DNA of 64,000 bases from JBCDHN01 sp964351855 (GTDB lineage: Bacteria > Verrucomicrobiota > Verrucomicrobiia > Verrucomicrobiales > DEV007). Where the stretch lies: assembly GCA_964351855.1 (NCBI GenBank), contig CAYGQD010000005.1, positions 17,961 to 81,960 of the forward strand, given 5' to 3'. Both the position numbers and the translations under genes were made by a program. The notes under the pieces are model-generated. The model was not told the DNA's origin, searched no databases, and saw only the letters and a list, made by a program, of their open reading frames with translations. The stretch's first letter is position 1; the number at the start of each line of letters is the position of its first letter. Positions 52,599 through 60,345 of this stretch are shown here, piece after piece.

Positions 52599-53617
52599 CC
52601 TGCGATTCTCTCAGCCACTTCCAAGCCCGTTTCCAAGGCCCGATTGACCCGCCCCTTGCCGATTAACGCGTCTCCCGCGACAAACAGTCCATCGGATTCG
52701 GAGGAGCGCAATGGCTCGGGATCGGCCGCGGAAAACGGATGGGCGAACTTCCAACGTTGGGAGTCGAACCAGTCGGGAGCGACCTCCCAGCCCAAGAGCT
52801 GGTTCAGATGATGGGCGGCGGTTTCCGCGAGTGCATTGCGATCATCTTCGAAATGCTGTCGACTCCAGTCCGGCTGCATCTGCACACTGACAACGGTTTG
52901 CCCCGTAGGAACGTGACCGGGTTTGTCGTTCTCAAAGGCTAACCAAGCAATGAGATGCTTTCCGTCGAGATTCACCATGGCGTGGAAGTCTCCCGGACGA
53001 GGGGGCTCCCCTTCAAAACCGAAAGCAAAGGTAAATTGGCGATGGTATTCGGCGCGTTGCAGGGAGGGAATGAGCGGCAAATCGCCCAAGCCACTGTCTT
53101 GCAAGATTCGCACCGTTTGGGGAGCGGGAGGCGTGAACAGGACCGAACCGAACGGCCCGAAGCGCTCACCGGCTTGATCCTCCAATTCCCAGGCATCCTT
53201 TCCACCGTGAATCCGGGCGATTTGGGTTTCTCTACGAATTTCGCACCGCGCGGCCTCAGCAAGCAGCTTTCCGAGCGTGCTGATTCCGCTGCGGTAGGTC
53301 CACTTTGGCTCACGGTTTTGAGCAGGATCGCCCGGCTGGATTCGTCCCTTCTCATCAAAGGTCCAGATCTCTCCGGGAATCTCGACGAGTTCGTCGCTCG
53401 GCAATTGATGCTTGAGAAGATCTTCGATTTCCGGCGATCCCATTTTGATGAAATTCGCCCCGGGATCGAGCCGAACTCCATGTCGGGTCCGAGAAGCCGC
53501 GCGCCCGCTTAATCCCCGACTCTTCTCAAAGACGGTGACGTCCCAATCCGAAAGGCGAAGTTTCCATGCGGCGGCTAATCCCGCAGGCCCGGCTCCAATG
53601 ATGGCAAGTCGTTTCAT
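52595..53617 (-). CDS. FAD-dependent amine-oxidase-like (renalase-like) protein
   Basis: Flavoprotein of 340 residues with the dinucleotide motif RLAIIGAGPAGLAAAWKLR at residues 3-21, followed by VFEKSRGLSGRAASRTRHGVRLDPGANFI, which matches the renalase-like branch of amine oxidases. The C-terminal FAD motif is SSESDGLFVAGDALIGKGRVNRALETGLEVA. Family members oxidise reduced or isomeric NAD(P)H or related substrates; the actual substrate here is unknown. Its stop overlaps that of the neighbouring NAD(P)-binding gene. In many bacteria renalase-like genes sit near photolyase or short-chain dehydrogenase genes, as here. Confidence 0.88.
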   Translation of the reverse strand: MKRLAIIGAGPAGLAAAWKLRLSDWDVTVFEKSRGLSGRAASRTRHGVRLDPGANFIKMGSPEIEDLLKHQLPSDELVEIPGEIWTFDEKGRIQPGDPAQNREPKWTYRSGISTLGKLLAEAARCEIRRETQIARIHGGKDAWELEDQAGERFGPFGSVLFTPPAPQTVRILQDSGLGDLPLIPSLQRAEYHRQFTFAFGFEGEPPRPGDFHAMVNLDGKHLIAWLAFENDKPGHVPTGQTVVSVQMQPDWSRQHFEDDRNALAETAAHHLNQLLGWEVAPDWFDSQRWKFAHPFSAADPEPLRSSESDGLFVAGDALIGKGRVNRALETGLEVAERIAG

Positions 53618-53658
53618 TTTCTGGAATCTCTTTTAGAATGGCCGTCGTTTGAAGTTCG

Positions 53659-54123
53659 ATGACTGGTAGTAACCTTCAGCTTTACACTCTCTTGGCCCAA
53701 TTGCTTTCTGCCACAGCGATGGCTGCGGTGATTTGGTTCGTCCAGATTGTGACCTACCCGCAGTTTCTGGAAGTTGGCGAGTCGCAGTTTCGGAGCTACC
53801 ACGAAAGCTACAGCACTCGGGTCTCGTTCATTGTGATCCCACCAATGTTTCTTGAATTGGGAGCCTCGTTCTTTGGAGTTTATCTGTTTTGGGATCAGGG
53901 ACATCTGCGAGGATGGATGATCGCCGGAGCGGTGATCACGGCACTGGCCTGGCTTTGCACCTTTGCGATTCAGGTTCCGCTTCATACCCGCCTCATGAAC
54001 GGGTTTTCCAGAGAAGCGATCGTTTCCCTGGTGCAGACGAATTGGATTCGGACGGTATTGTGGACGATTCATCCTGGAATCGTGATCATTGCGCTCCAGC
54101 GCTGGATGAGTTCTTCAAGTTAG
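53659..54123 (+). CDS. Four-helix hypothetical membrane protein
   Basis: Small membrane protein of 154 residues, four predicted helices: AQLLSATAMAAVIWFVQIVTYPQFLEV, SFIVIPPMFLELGASFFGVYLFW, MIAGAVITALAWLCTFAIQVP and IRTVLWTIHPGIVIIALQRW. The segment IVTYPQF plus YHESYSTRVSFIVIPPMFLE recurs in hypothetical membrane proteins of oxidative-stress clusters, reminiscent of DUF1772-like proteins but not assigned. The 3' end overlaps the convergent FAD oxidoreductase gene by 38 bases, an unusually long overlap. It starts 41 bases after the divergent renalase-like gene. The function is unknown. Confidence 0.75.
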   Translation: MTGSNLQLYTLLAQLLSATAMAAVIWFVQIVTYPQFLEVGESQFRSYHESYSTRVSFIVIPPMFLELGASFFGVYLFWDQGHLRGWMIAGAVITALAWLCTFAIQVPLHTRLMNGFSREAIVSLVQTNWIRTVLWTIHPGIVIIALQRWMSSSS

Positions 54124-55369
54124 CCAAAACCACTTCCGCCGCAGCCAAGCCAGAAATAATTGCGCCCTCGATCGACGCGCAGGTGAGATGATCGCCAGCC
54201 ACCACCAACCCATCGATCATTTCACAAGCCTGCTTCGGAAACTGCCCGGCGGGAGACGGAATCGGTAAGGCCTTGCGGAGGTGATCGGTCTTGAGGTGTC
54301 GCCACTCATTCACCTCAGGACCAAACCACGCGTTCATCTCAGCTTTGACAGCTTCCTCCAAACCTTCGGCTTTCGGTTGTCCCAAAACCGAGACAGAAAC
54401 GAGGGCCCGATTTGGCGGCGCGTAGTTTGCCCGCACGTCGGAGGGGACACAGACATTATTGACCAATCCCGTCTTTTCGCCGTTCAACGCGATGATGGGT
54501 TCGCGCAGTGGCGACTTTGGTGCGTCGAAGTAGATCGCGGAAACCGCCTGCCAGCGCGTCTCGTCCGGCGACCTACCTAACCAGGCGTTTGCTGCGGAAC
54601 TGTCAGTCGCAATGACGACCTGATTCGCCTCGATTCGCTCTCCGCTCTCGAGTTCCACCAACCCTGATCGGACGTGCTTGACCCGTTGGTTGAGCCGAAT
54701 CGATCCAGCCGGAAGTCGATCGCTGAGCTGTTTCGGAATCATCCCCATTCCCTTGGCGGGCAACGTGGCCGATCCCTGGGCGAACATCTTGAAAGTGAAC
54801 TCGAACATCCGGTTGGAGGTCTCTAGCTCCCGCTCCAGAAAAATTCCGCCGTAAAACGGCCGAAAGAAGGAATCGATCATGCCCGCTGAAAAACCGAGGT
54901 CTCGGAGGTAGTCTGCGGTGGGGCGATCTGGCTTCGCCCAGATGTCTTCGATCGAGGTTTTGAGAAGACGCATGCGTAATTGGGCGACTTTGAGTTTGTC
55001 TGCCAAACTGCCGATGGGTTGGATCGCAGAGATCGGGGCCCACTGCGGACGTCGCCACACATCCATGATGCGGCGAAATTGTCCGCCTTTGTGGACCAAG
55101 GCCCCCGGTTCAAACGTGCCCAACTCAAGGGCACCAAGAGCCAGAAGCGTTCCGGCCGTGGGATAGGCGTCGAGATAGACTTGAAAACCACGATCGAGAA
55201 GAAAGCCGTTCATCTCATCAGTCCGCACACGCCCGCCGACCGCGTCATCCGCCTCCAGAATCAGGATCTCCTTGCCTGCTTCGGTCAGCTTGATCGCGCA
55301 ACTCAACCCTGCGAGGCCCGCCCCGATGATCATAATCTCCGGGCGGTTGGATTTCGATTCCGATGACAC
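54086..55369 (-). CDS. FAD-dependent amine-oxidase/phytoene-desaturase-like oxidoreductase
   Basis: Flavoprotein of about 427 residues. The dinucleotide fold MIIGAGLAGLSCAIKLTEAGKEILILEADDAVGGRVRTDEMNGFLLDRGFQVYLDAYP is at the N-terminus, with a C-terminal QACEMIDGLVVAGDHLTCASIEGAIISG motif. A GTG at 55369 begins one base after the TAA of the upstream SDR gene, so they form an operon and that start is preferred; an ATG at 55405 lies within the SDR gene. The family covers amine oxidases and carotenoid desaturases; its partner genes (SDR, cryptochrome) argue for a light- or oxidative-stress role, but the substrate is unknown. It ends inside the convergent membrane protein gene. Confidence 0.88.
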   Translation of the reverse strand: MSSESKSNRPEIMIIGAGLAGLSCAIKLTEAGKEILILEADDAVGGRVRTDEMNGFLLDRGFQVYLDAYPTAGTLLALGALELGTFEPGALVHKGGQFRRIMDVWRRPQWAPISAIQPIGSLADKLKVAQLRMRLLKTSIEDIWAKPDRPTADYLRDLGFSAGMIDSFFRPFYGGIFLERELETSNRMFEFTFKMFAQGSATLPAKGMGMIPKQLSDRLPAGSIRLNQRVKHVRSGLVELESGERIEANQVVIATDSSAANAWLGRSPDETRWQAVSAIYFDAPKSPLREPIIALNGEKTGLVNNVCVPSDVRANYAPPNRALVSVSVLGQPKAEGLEEAVKAEMNAWFGPEVNEWRHLKTDHLRKALPIPSPAGQFPKQACEMIDGLVVAGDHLTCASIEGAIISGLAAAEVVLANLKNSSSAGAQ

Positions 55370-55370
55370 G

Positions 55371-56069
55371 TTAGAAAGTTCGAACCCCAGACATTCCGCC
55401 GTCAATCTTCAAAATCTGACCGGTGATGAATTTGGAAGCATCGCTCAACAGGTACCTGACGAGTTCCGCGACATCGGCGGGATCGCCCACTTGCTTGAGC
55501 GGGTGACGCTCCCGGGCGGCCTCCACTTTTTGGTTGGAATCGAGGAAACGTGTAGCCAAGGGTGTATCGGTGAGGGATGGAGCAATCGCGTTGACTCGAA
55601 TTTTCGGTGCCCACTCGGCGGCGAGCGAACGGGTCAGACCTTCCACCGCTCCTTTGGCCGCTGCGATGCTGGAATGAAAGGGCATTCCGGTCTGGACGGC
55701 GACAGTCGAGAACAAAATCACCGATGCGGCATCAGCTCGTTTCAACGAAGGAAAGGCGGCGCGGAGAAATCGAGTGGCCCCGATGAAGTTCACTTCGAGA
55801 TCGTTCTGAAAATCCTCCTCTTTCAAACTCTGAAACGGCTTGAGGTTGATCGTTCCCGGAAAATACACAGCCCCATCGAGCTTCTCAGGGAGATCCACGT
55901 TTCCTGCTTCCAGTTCCGCAAACGAGACCGCCGTCACATTGGGAGCCGCTTCGATGGCTTCGGGACTGCGGGAAGCGCAGATGATGTGGGTGTCTTGGGA
56001 GGAGAGCAGCGAGAGCGCTTTCTGGCCGATCCCTGAGCCGGCGCCAGCGATGAGAATGTTGCGATTCAT
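55371..56069 (-). CDS. SDR-family protein lacking the catalytic tyrosine
   Basis: Short-chain dehydrogenase/reductase-like protein, 232 residues from the ATG at 56069. The NAD(P) motif is NRNILIAGAGSGIGQKALSLL, and the fold continues DGAVYFPGTINLKPFQSL, NFIGATRFLRAAFPSL and ASVILFSTVAVQTGMP. At the YxxxK position the sequence reads HSSIAAAKGAVEGLTRSLAAEWAP: the Lys is present but the Tyr is Ile. The C-terminus is typical (ASKFITGQILKIDGGMSGVR). The Lys, Asn and Ser residues remain, so cofactor binding is likely but classical proton transfer is not. It is the first gene of a pair with the FAD oxidoreductase and follows the fasciclin terminator. Confidence 0.88.
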   Translation of the reverse strand: MNRNILIAGAGSGIGQKALSLLSSQDTHIICASRSPEAIEAAPNVTAVSFAELEAGNVDLPEKLDGAVYFPGTINLKPFQSLKEEDFQNDLEVNFIGATRFLRAAFPSLKRADAASVILFSTVAVQTGMPFHSSIAAAKGAVEGLTRSLAAEWAPKIRVNAIAPSLTDTPLATRFLDSNQKVEAARERHPLKQVGDPADVAELVRYLLSDASKFITGQILKIDGGMSGVRTF

Positions 56070-56124
56070 AGTTAGTTTTGGTGAGCGAAGAGTCGGGTGA
56101 AAAACGAAGGATGAAAACGGAAAG

Positions 56125-56151
56125 GGCCGGTCGCCTGAAAAGCGACCGGCC
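56125..56151 (-). terminator. Terminator downstream of the fasciclin gene
   Basis: GGCCGGTCGC (56125-56134) pairs perfectly with GCGACCGGCC (56142-56151), with a 7-base loop. On the reverse strand it is followed by CTTTCCGTTTTC, a moderately U-rich tail. It lies 27 bases after the fasciclin stop and upstream of the SDR gene. Confidence 0.75.
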
Positions 56152-56178
56152 ACAAACTACCAAGTAACCAAAGGAGAT

Positions 56179-56658
56179 TTATTTGGCCTTCTTCGGAAGA
56201 ATGACCGAATCGATGACGTGAATCACGCCATTGGTGGTTTCGACGTCTGCTTTCACGACGGTGGCTTTGTCGATCATGACTTTCCCATCAGCGACGACCA
56301 GCTTGGCTTTTTTGCCGTTGACGGTTTCGACCTTGCCGGTGGTGACGTCAGCCGCCAACACTTTTCCAGCGACGACGTGATAGGTCAGGATCGCGACGAG
56401 TTGATCCTTGTTCTCCGGCTTGAGGAGGTTTTCGACGGTTCCTTCCGGAAGCTTCGCGAAGGCTTCGTTCGTCGGCGCAAAAACGGTGAAAGGCCCTTCG
56501 CTTTTCAAGGTTTCAACGAGCCCGGCGGCTTTGACCGCTGCGACCAGCGTGCTGAAATCGTCGATTCCAGCAGCGGTGTCGACAATGTCTTTGTGATGTT
56601 CGGCTTTGGCTCCGGCGATGAGAGCGAATGAGGCGAGTGTTACGAAGAGACGTTTCAT
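56179..56658 (-). CDS. Fasciclin-domain secreted protein
   Basis: Exported 159-residue protein with a single fasciclin (FAS1) domain. The signal peptide is RLFVTLASFALIAGAKA. The domain reads DIVDTAAGIDDFSTLVAAVKAAGLVETLKSEGPFTVFAPTNEAFAKLPEGTVENLL, then the conserved LTYHVVAGKVLAADV and the terminal NGVIHVIDSVILP. The frame remains open to 56724, but the ATG at 56658 directly precedes the signal peptide. Single FAS1 proteins in bacteria are surface adhesins; members next to photolyase or SDR genes are frequently stress-induced. It is transcribed alone with its own terminator, and the promoter region holds CTAGACA repeats and two inverted repeats. Confidence 0.92.
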   Translation of the reverse strand: MKRLFVTLASFALIAGAKAEHHKDIVDTAAGIDDFSTLVAAVKAAGLVETLKSEGPFTVFAPTNEAFAKLPEGTVENLLKPENKDQLVAILTYHVVAGKVLAADVTTGKVETVNGKKAKLVVADGKVMIDKATVVKADVETTNGVIHVIDSVILPKKAK

Positions 56659-56702
56659 GAGGATTGTAGTTGGATTTTTGTTGAGGTGTTTTTCGACAAA
56701 TA

Positions 56703-56780
56703 CTAGACAGGCTGTCGATTTCAAAGTGCTTTACGCGACCATCAGACCAATGGATCTAATTTTTCTAGACAAAACCTAGA
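56703..56780. promoter_or_regulatory. Repeated CTAGACA motifs and inverted repeats upstream of the fasciclin gene
   Basis: CTAGACA occurs at 56703-56709 and 56765-56771. The first runs into GACAG-G-CTGTC (56706-56716), a perfect 11-bp palindrome; the second lies in TCTAG-N7-CTAGA (56764-56780). The region is AT-rich and lies between the fasciclin gene and the 3' end of the upstream photolyase gene. A regulator is not identified. Confidence 0.35.
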
Positions 56781-56797
56781 TTCCTCCTCACTGAGCC

Positions 56798-58282
56798 CTA
56801 ACCGCTCAAAAATGATTCCGCATTGCGAAGATGCGCATTGAGTTTGGCCGCATCCATCCGCTCCAACTGCCGAACCATCATTCCGAGTCGATGTTGGCTG
56901 CGGAAGAAATTCTCGTGCTGTTTGATGAACGACCAGAAAAGACCATCCCAAACCTCACACCAGTCCCCCCTCGGATGGTCGCTCATTTTCCGGACGTAAT
57001 TGGAGCCAGAGATGTAGGGCTTGGTCGTGAAGAGGCCTCCGTCCGCGAATTGACTCATCCCATAAACATTGGGAACCATGACCCAATCGTAGGCATCGAC
57101 GAAGAGTTCCATGAACCAATCGTAAACCCGGTCGGGATGGAATCCGCAGAGCAGCATGAAGTTTCCCACGATCATGAGCCGCTCAATGTGATGGCAGTAA
57201 CCGTGATCGAGCACCCGCTGAATCACGCAATCGATCGGATCAATCCCGGTAGTGGCATTGTAGAAGCTGGCAGGGATGGGGCGATCTTCGAATCCCCAGA
57301 AATTGGTAGTTCGACACTTCACACCAAGATGCTGATACGCACCCAACATGAATTCCCTCCAGCCGATGATTTGGCGAACGAATCCTTCCAGAGAGTTGAG
57401 CGGGACCTTGGTTTGGCTGGCGAATTCGAGGGCGCGGTCGAGAACCTGTTGTGGGGTGAGGAGACCGATGTTCAGCATCGGGGTGAGAATGCTGTGGAAG
57501 AGAACCCGCTCGCGATGACTAACCGCATCTTCATAGGGACCAAATTGGTGGAAGCGTTCTTCGAGGAATCGCTCGAACCACTGGAGCGCGCCCTCGTGCG
57601 TCACCGGATAGGCGAATCCATCTGCGTTCCCATAGCCGTGCGGAAACTGTTCTTTCACGGAGCGAATCACGTCCCCCACTTTACTGGTCGGGGCGATCCC
57701 GGGATTCTTTGGGACCTCGAGTCCTTTCTTTGGCATCGACTTTCGGTTTTCGTCGTCATAGCTCCACTTTCCTCCCGTCGGTTCCCCATCGGTATCGACT
57801 AGCACTCCCATCCGCTTCCGTTGACCTTCGTAGAATTTCGCCAAGAACGGGCGCTTTCCGCTTTGAAAATGTGCGTCGAGGACATCTCGCGGCGTGAGAA
57901 ACATTGGCGAATCGTAGGTCTGGAACTTGAGACCCGATGTTTCCCGGAACCGACGAAGGCGTTTATTGAGGAGGAAATCCGTTGTCTCGCAGTGGTGAAA
58001 TTCATCGAATCCAGACTCCGCCAGTGCTCGCAAATGATCGCCGATCACAACCCCCTCCTGAAATTCCCGATAGTGAATCTCATAGCCGCGTTTCCGCAGT
58101 TTCTCCGCAAACGCCTGCATTGCCGCCCGCAGGAGAATTGATCGCTGATGGTGAAAATGGATCTCGACGTGGGGATCGCCAAAGAGGAGACTGTCTTCGA
58201 TTAGCACCACTGGCCGGCCTTTCTGAAGCGCGGGGTGAGGATCAAAGAGCTGAAACGGGAACAGAATGGAACAAGCGCTCAT
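56798..58282 (-). CDS. Cryptochrome/photolyase family protein, Fe-S-type subfamily but lacking the cluster cysteines
   Basis: Flavoprotein of 494 residues related to the PhrB-like (FeS-BCP) photolyases and cryptochromes. Recognisable segments are VVLIEDSLLFGDPHVEIHFHHQRSILLRAAM at the N-terminus (antenna-domain start), VRQIIGWREFMLGAYQHLG, GYCHHIERLMIVGNFMLLCGFHPDRVYDWF and DAYDWVMVPNVYGMSQFADGGLFTTKPYISGSNYVRKMS. In PhrB the region after this holds two closely spaced cluster cysteines and one further on; here it reads HPRGDWCEVWDGLFWSFI with a single Cys, so the [4Fe-4S] cluster is probably absent. The FAD-binding core seems intact. It lies among SDR, FAD and fasciclin genes, upstream of the divergent SOUL gene. 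DNA repair versus signalling is undecided. Confidence 0.9.
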   Translation of the reverse strand: MSACSILFPFQLFDPHPALQKGRPVVLIEDSLLFGDPHVEIHFHHQRSILLRAAMQAFAEKLRKRGYEIHYREFQEGVVIGDHLRALAESGFDEFHHCETTDFLLNKRLRRFRETSGLKFQTYDSPMFLTPRDVLDAHFQSGKRPFLAKFYEGQRKRMGVLVDTDGEPTGGKWSYDDENRKSMPKKGLEVPKNPGIAPTSKVGDVIRSVKEQFPHGYGNADGFAYPVTHEGALQWFERFLEERFHQFGPYEDAVSHRERVLFHSILTPMLNIGLLTPQQVLDRALEFASQTKVPLNSLEGFVRQIIGWREFMLGAYQHLGVKCRTTNFWGFEDRPIPASFYNATTGIDPIDCVIQRVLDHGYCHHIERLMIVGNFMLLCGFHPDRVYDWFMELFVDAYDWVMVPNVYGMSQFADGGLFTTKPYISGSNYVRKMSDHPRGDWCEVWDGLFWSFIKQHENFFRSQHRLGMMVRQLERMDAAKLNAHLRNAESFLSG

Positions 58283-58386
58283 CGAAGAGCGCTACGAATC
58301 AAACCGGGTGCATCGTCTCGAAAACCGAACCGGAAGAACCGCAAGACGATGAAAAATCCAAATCCGCTATCCTCACGTAACCTCCT

Positions 58387-58971
58387 ATGATGAAAATTGC
58401 CCTCTTGCTCACCGGACTCTGCCTTTTTGTTGCGCTCGTCGTCGCTGGGTGTGCGACTTCTCGACTGGCCTACGAATCTCCCGAATATTCCGTGCTGCAG
58501 GAAGACGGCTCGTTCGAAGTGCGTCAATACCCGGACATGACCGTGGTTTCGACGCCGATGAAAAGCTCTAATCCCAACGAGGACGACTCGTTCATGAAGC
58601 TCTTCGGCTACATCGCGAAAGGGAACGAGGACAACCAGAAAATCGCCATGACGACGCCGGTCTTTATGTCGGGAGATGGCGATGGGGAGATGAGCTTCGT
58701 CGTTCCAAAGGAAGTCGCTGCCGAGGGAGCGCCTCAGCCGAACTCGGACCAACTGGCTTTGGGAACCATGGCCGGAGGTAAATTTGCCGTCTATCGCTAC
58801 AGCGGAAGCTGGAAAGAGAATCGGCGAAACAGCGCCGAGGAAACTCTTGGCGAGTGGGTCGCGAAACAGGGTCTCAAGACTCAAGGGAAGTTCATCTCCG
58901 CAGGATACGATCCTCCCTTCACCCCTCCACCACTGCGCCGGAACGAGGTGCTCATCCGCCTGGCGAACTGA
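58387..58971 (+). CDS. SOUL haem-binding lipoprotein
   Basis: Exported 194-residue protein with a lipobox (VVAGC, Cys near residue 21). The SOUL domain is well marked: YESPEYSVLQEDGSFEVRQYPDMTVVSTPM, DDSFMKLFGYIAKGNEDNQKIAMTTPVF and the C-terminal FISAGYDPPFTPPPLRRNEVLIRL. SOUL proteins bind haem or porphyrin; the lipoprotein forms are placed in the envelope. It is divergent from the photolyase-family gene, with 104 bases between, and precedes the radical SAM operon by 81 bases. SOUL genes are recurrent members of light- or oxidative-stress clusters. The start is the first of two Met codons. Confidence 0.92.
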   Translation: MMKIALLLTGLCLFVALVVAGCATSRLAYESPEYSVLQEDGSFEVRQYPDMTVVSTPMKSSNPNEDDSFMKLFGYIAKGNEDNQKIAMTTPVFMSGDGDGEMSFVVPKEVAAEGAPQPNSDQLALGTMAGGKFAVYRYSGSWKENRRNSAEETLGEWVAKQGLKTQGKFISAGYDPPFTPPPLRRNEVLIRLAN

Positions 58972-59052
58972 TCGGGTTACCGAATTTGCTAAGGTTAGTT
59001 GACGTTTCGGAGAAGCCGGATATCCTGCGTTCATTTGAACACGTAGATCAAC

Positions 59053-60345
59053 ATGGACCTCCTCGAAAAACTCGCCATCCTCGCTGACGCGGCCAAATAC
59101 GATGCCTCTTGCGCGAGCAGCGGCTCGAATCGGCGAGATTCTTCGGGCAGCAAAACGGCGATTGGTTCTGCCGGTGGATCAGGCATCTGCCACAGCTATG
59201 CGCCGGATGGTCGCTGCATTTCCCTTCTCAAGGTTCTCCTCACCAATGCCTGCATCTACGATTGCCATTACTGCATCAACCGGCGTTCCAGCGACGTTCA
59301 GCGTGCGCGCTTCTCCATCGACGAAGTCGTCACTCTGACGATGGATTTCTACAAGCGGAACTATATCGAAGGGTTGTTCCTCAGTTCCGGCATCGTCCGC
59401 AATCCTGACTTCACCATGGAACAAGTGGTGGAAGTCGCGCGGCGCTTGCGGATTGATCACGAGTTTCGCGGCTACATTCATCTCAAAACGATTCCGGAAG
59501 CTTCCCAGGAGCTGATCGACAAGGCGGGGCGTTACGCGGACCGGATCAGCATCAACGTGGAACTTCCCTCGCAAGAAAGTCTCGATCGGCTCGCTCCCGA
59601 GAAAAACCTGAAACGGACGCAGCAGGCCATGGCTGGCATCCGGCAACAGATCGATGCCGACAAAGATGAGCGAAAAAGCGATCGCAAAGCGGGTTGTCGT
59701 CCCGATCGCAAGCGACGTCATTTTGCCCCCGCCGGCCAAAGCACCCAGATGATCATCGGTGCAGATGAAACCCCCGATCGCGACATTCTTCAGCGTTCGG
59801 ATGTGCTCTACGGCGCTTATCAGTTGAAGCGAGTTTACTATTCCGCCTTCAGCCCGATTCCGAGCGCGTCCCCCATCCTCCCGCTGAAATCTCCTCCGCT
59901 GGTTCGTGAACACCGGCTTTACCAGGCTGATTGGCTGCTCCGATTTTATGGCTACGCGGTCGAAGAAATTGCCCCTGGTAATCTTCCGAATCTGGATCTC
60001 GATATTGATCCCAAACTTTCCTGGGCGCTGCGCAATCGGGGCGACTTCCCCATCGATGTCAACTCGGCCCCGAAAGAGAAACTGCTCCGGATTCCGGGGA
60101 TCGGCGTCCGCTCGGTCGATCGCATCCTGAACATCCGCCGCTGGTTGCTGCTCGGGCTCGATGATTTGCGCAAGCTGCGGATTTCCCTGAAAAAGTGCCT
60201 CCCTTTTGTGATCGTTCGAGATCATCATCCCCATCGGCTTGGACTTGATGCCGATCGATTGAGAGAGAGCCTCGCGCCAAAGCCAGCCCAACTCGAATTC
60301 AGCTTTGGAGAGGCGAAAGTTTCCTCTCTCACCGGGGAGGTATGA
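59053..60345 (+). CDS. Putative DNA modification/repair radical SAM protein
   Basis: Radical SAM enzyme of 430 residues, of the type annotated as putative DNA modification/repair (TIGR03916-like). The cluster-binding motif is CIYDCHYC near residues 67-74 (CxxxCxxC) following LLKVLLTNA. Other conserved parts are YIEGLFLSSGIVRNPDFTMEQVVEVARRLR, RISINVELPSQESLDRLAPEK and YSAFSPIPSASPILP. A helix-hairpin-helix unit (KEKLLRIPGIGVRSVDRILNIRR) near residue 345 suggests DNA binding. The stop overlaps the start of the DUF4130-UdgX gene (ATGA), the usual genomic pairing of this family. The substrate is unknown. Confidence 0.9.
   Translation: MDLLEKLAILADAAKYDASCASSGSNRRDSSGSKTAIGSAGGSGICHSYAPDGRCISLLKVLLTNACIYDCHYCINRRSSDVQRARFSIDEVVTLTMDFYKRNYIEGLFLSSGIVRNPDFTMEQVVEVARRLRIDHEFRGYIHLKTIPEASQELIDKAGRYADRISINVELPSQESLDRLAPEKNLKRTQQAMAGIRQQIDADKDERKSDRKAGCRPDRKRRHFAPAGQSTQMIIGADETPDRDILQRSDVLYGAYQLKRVYYSAFSPIPSASPILPLKSPPLVREHRLYQADWLLRFYGYAVEEIAPGNLPNLDLDIDPKLSWALRNRGDFPIDVNSAPKEKLLRIPGIGVRSVDRILNIRRWLLLGLDDLRKLRISLKKCLPFVIVRDHHPHRLGLDADRLRESLAPKPAQLEFSFGEAKVSSLTGEV

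Noticed and set aside
58308..58330. GTGCATCGTCTCGAAAAC resembling the MITE terminal repeat
   Set aside because: Only one end is present, with no partner inverted copy or CTAG flank; chance similarity or a remnant too weak to call.
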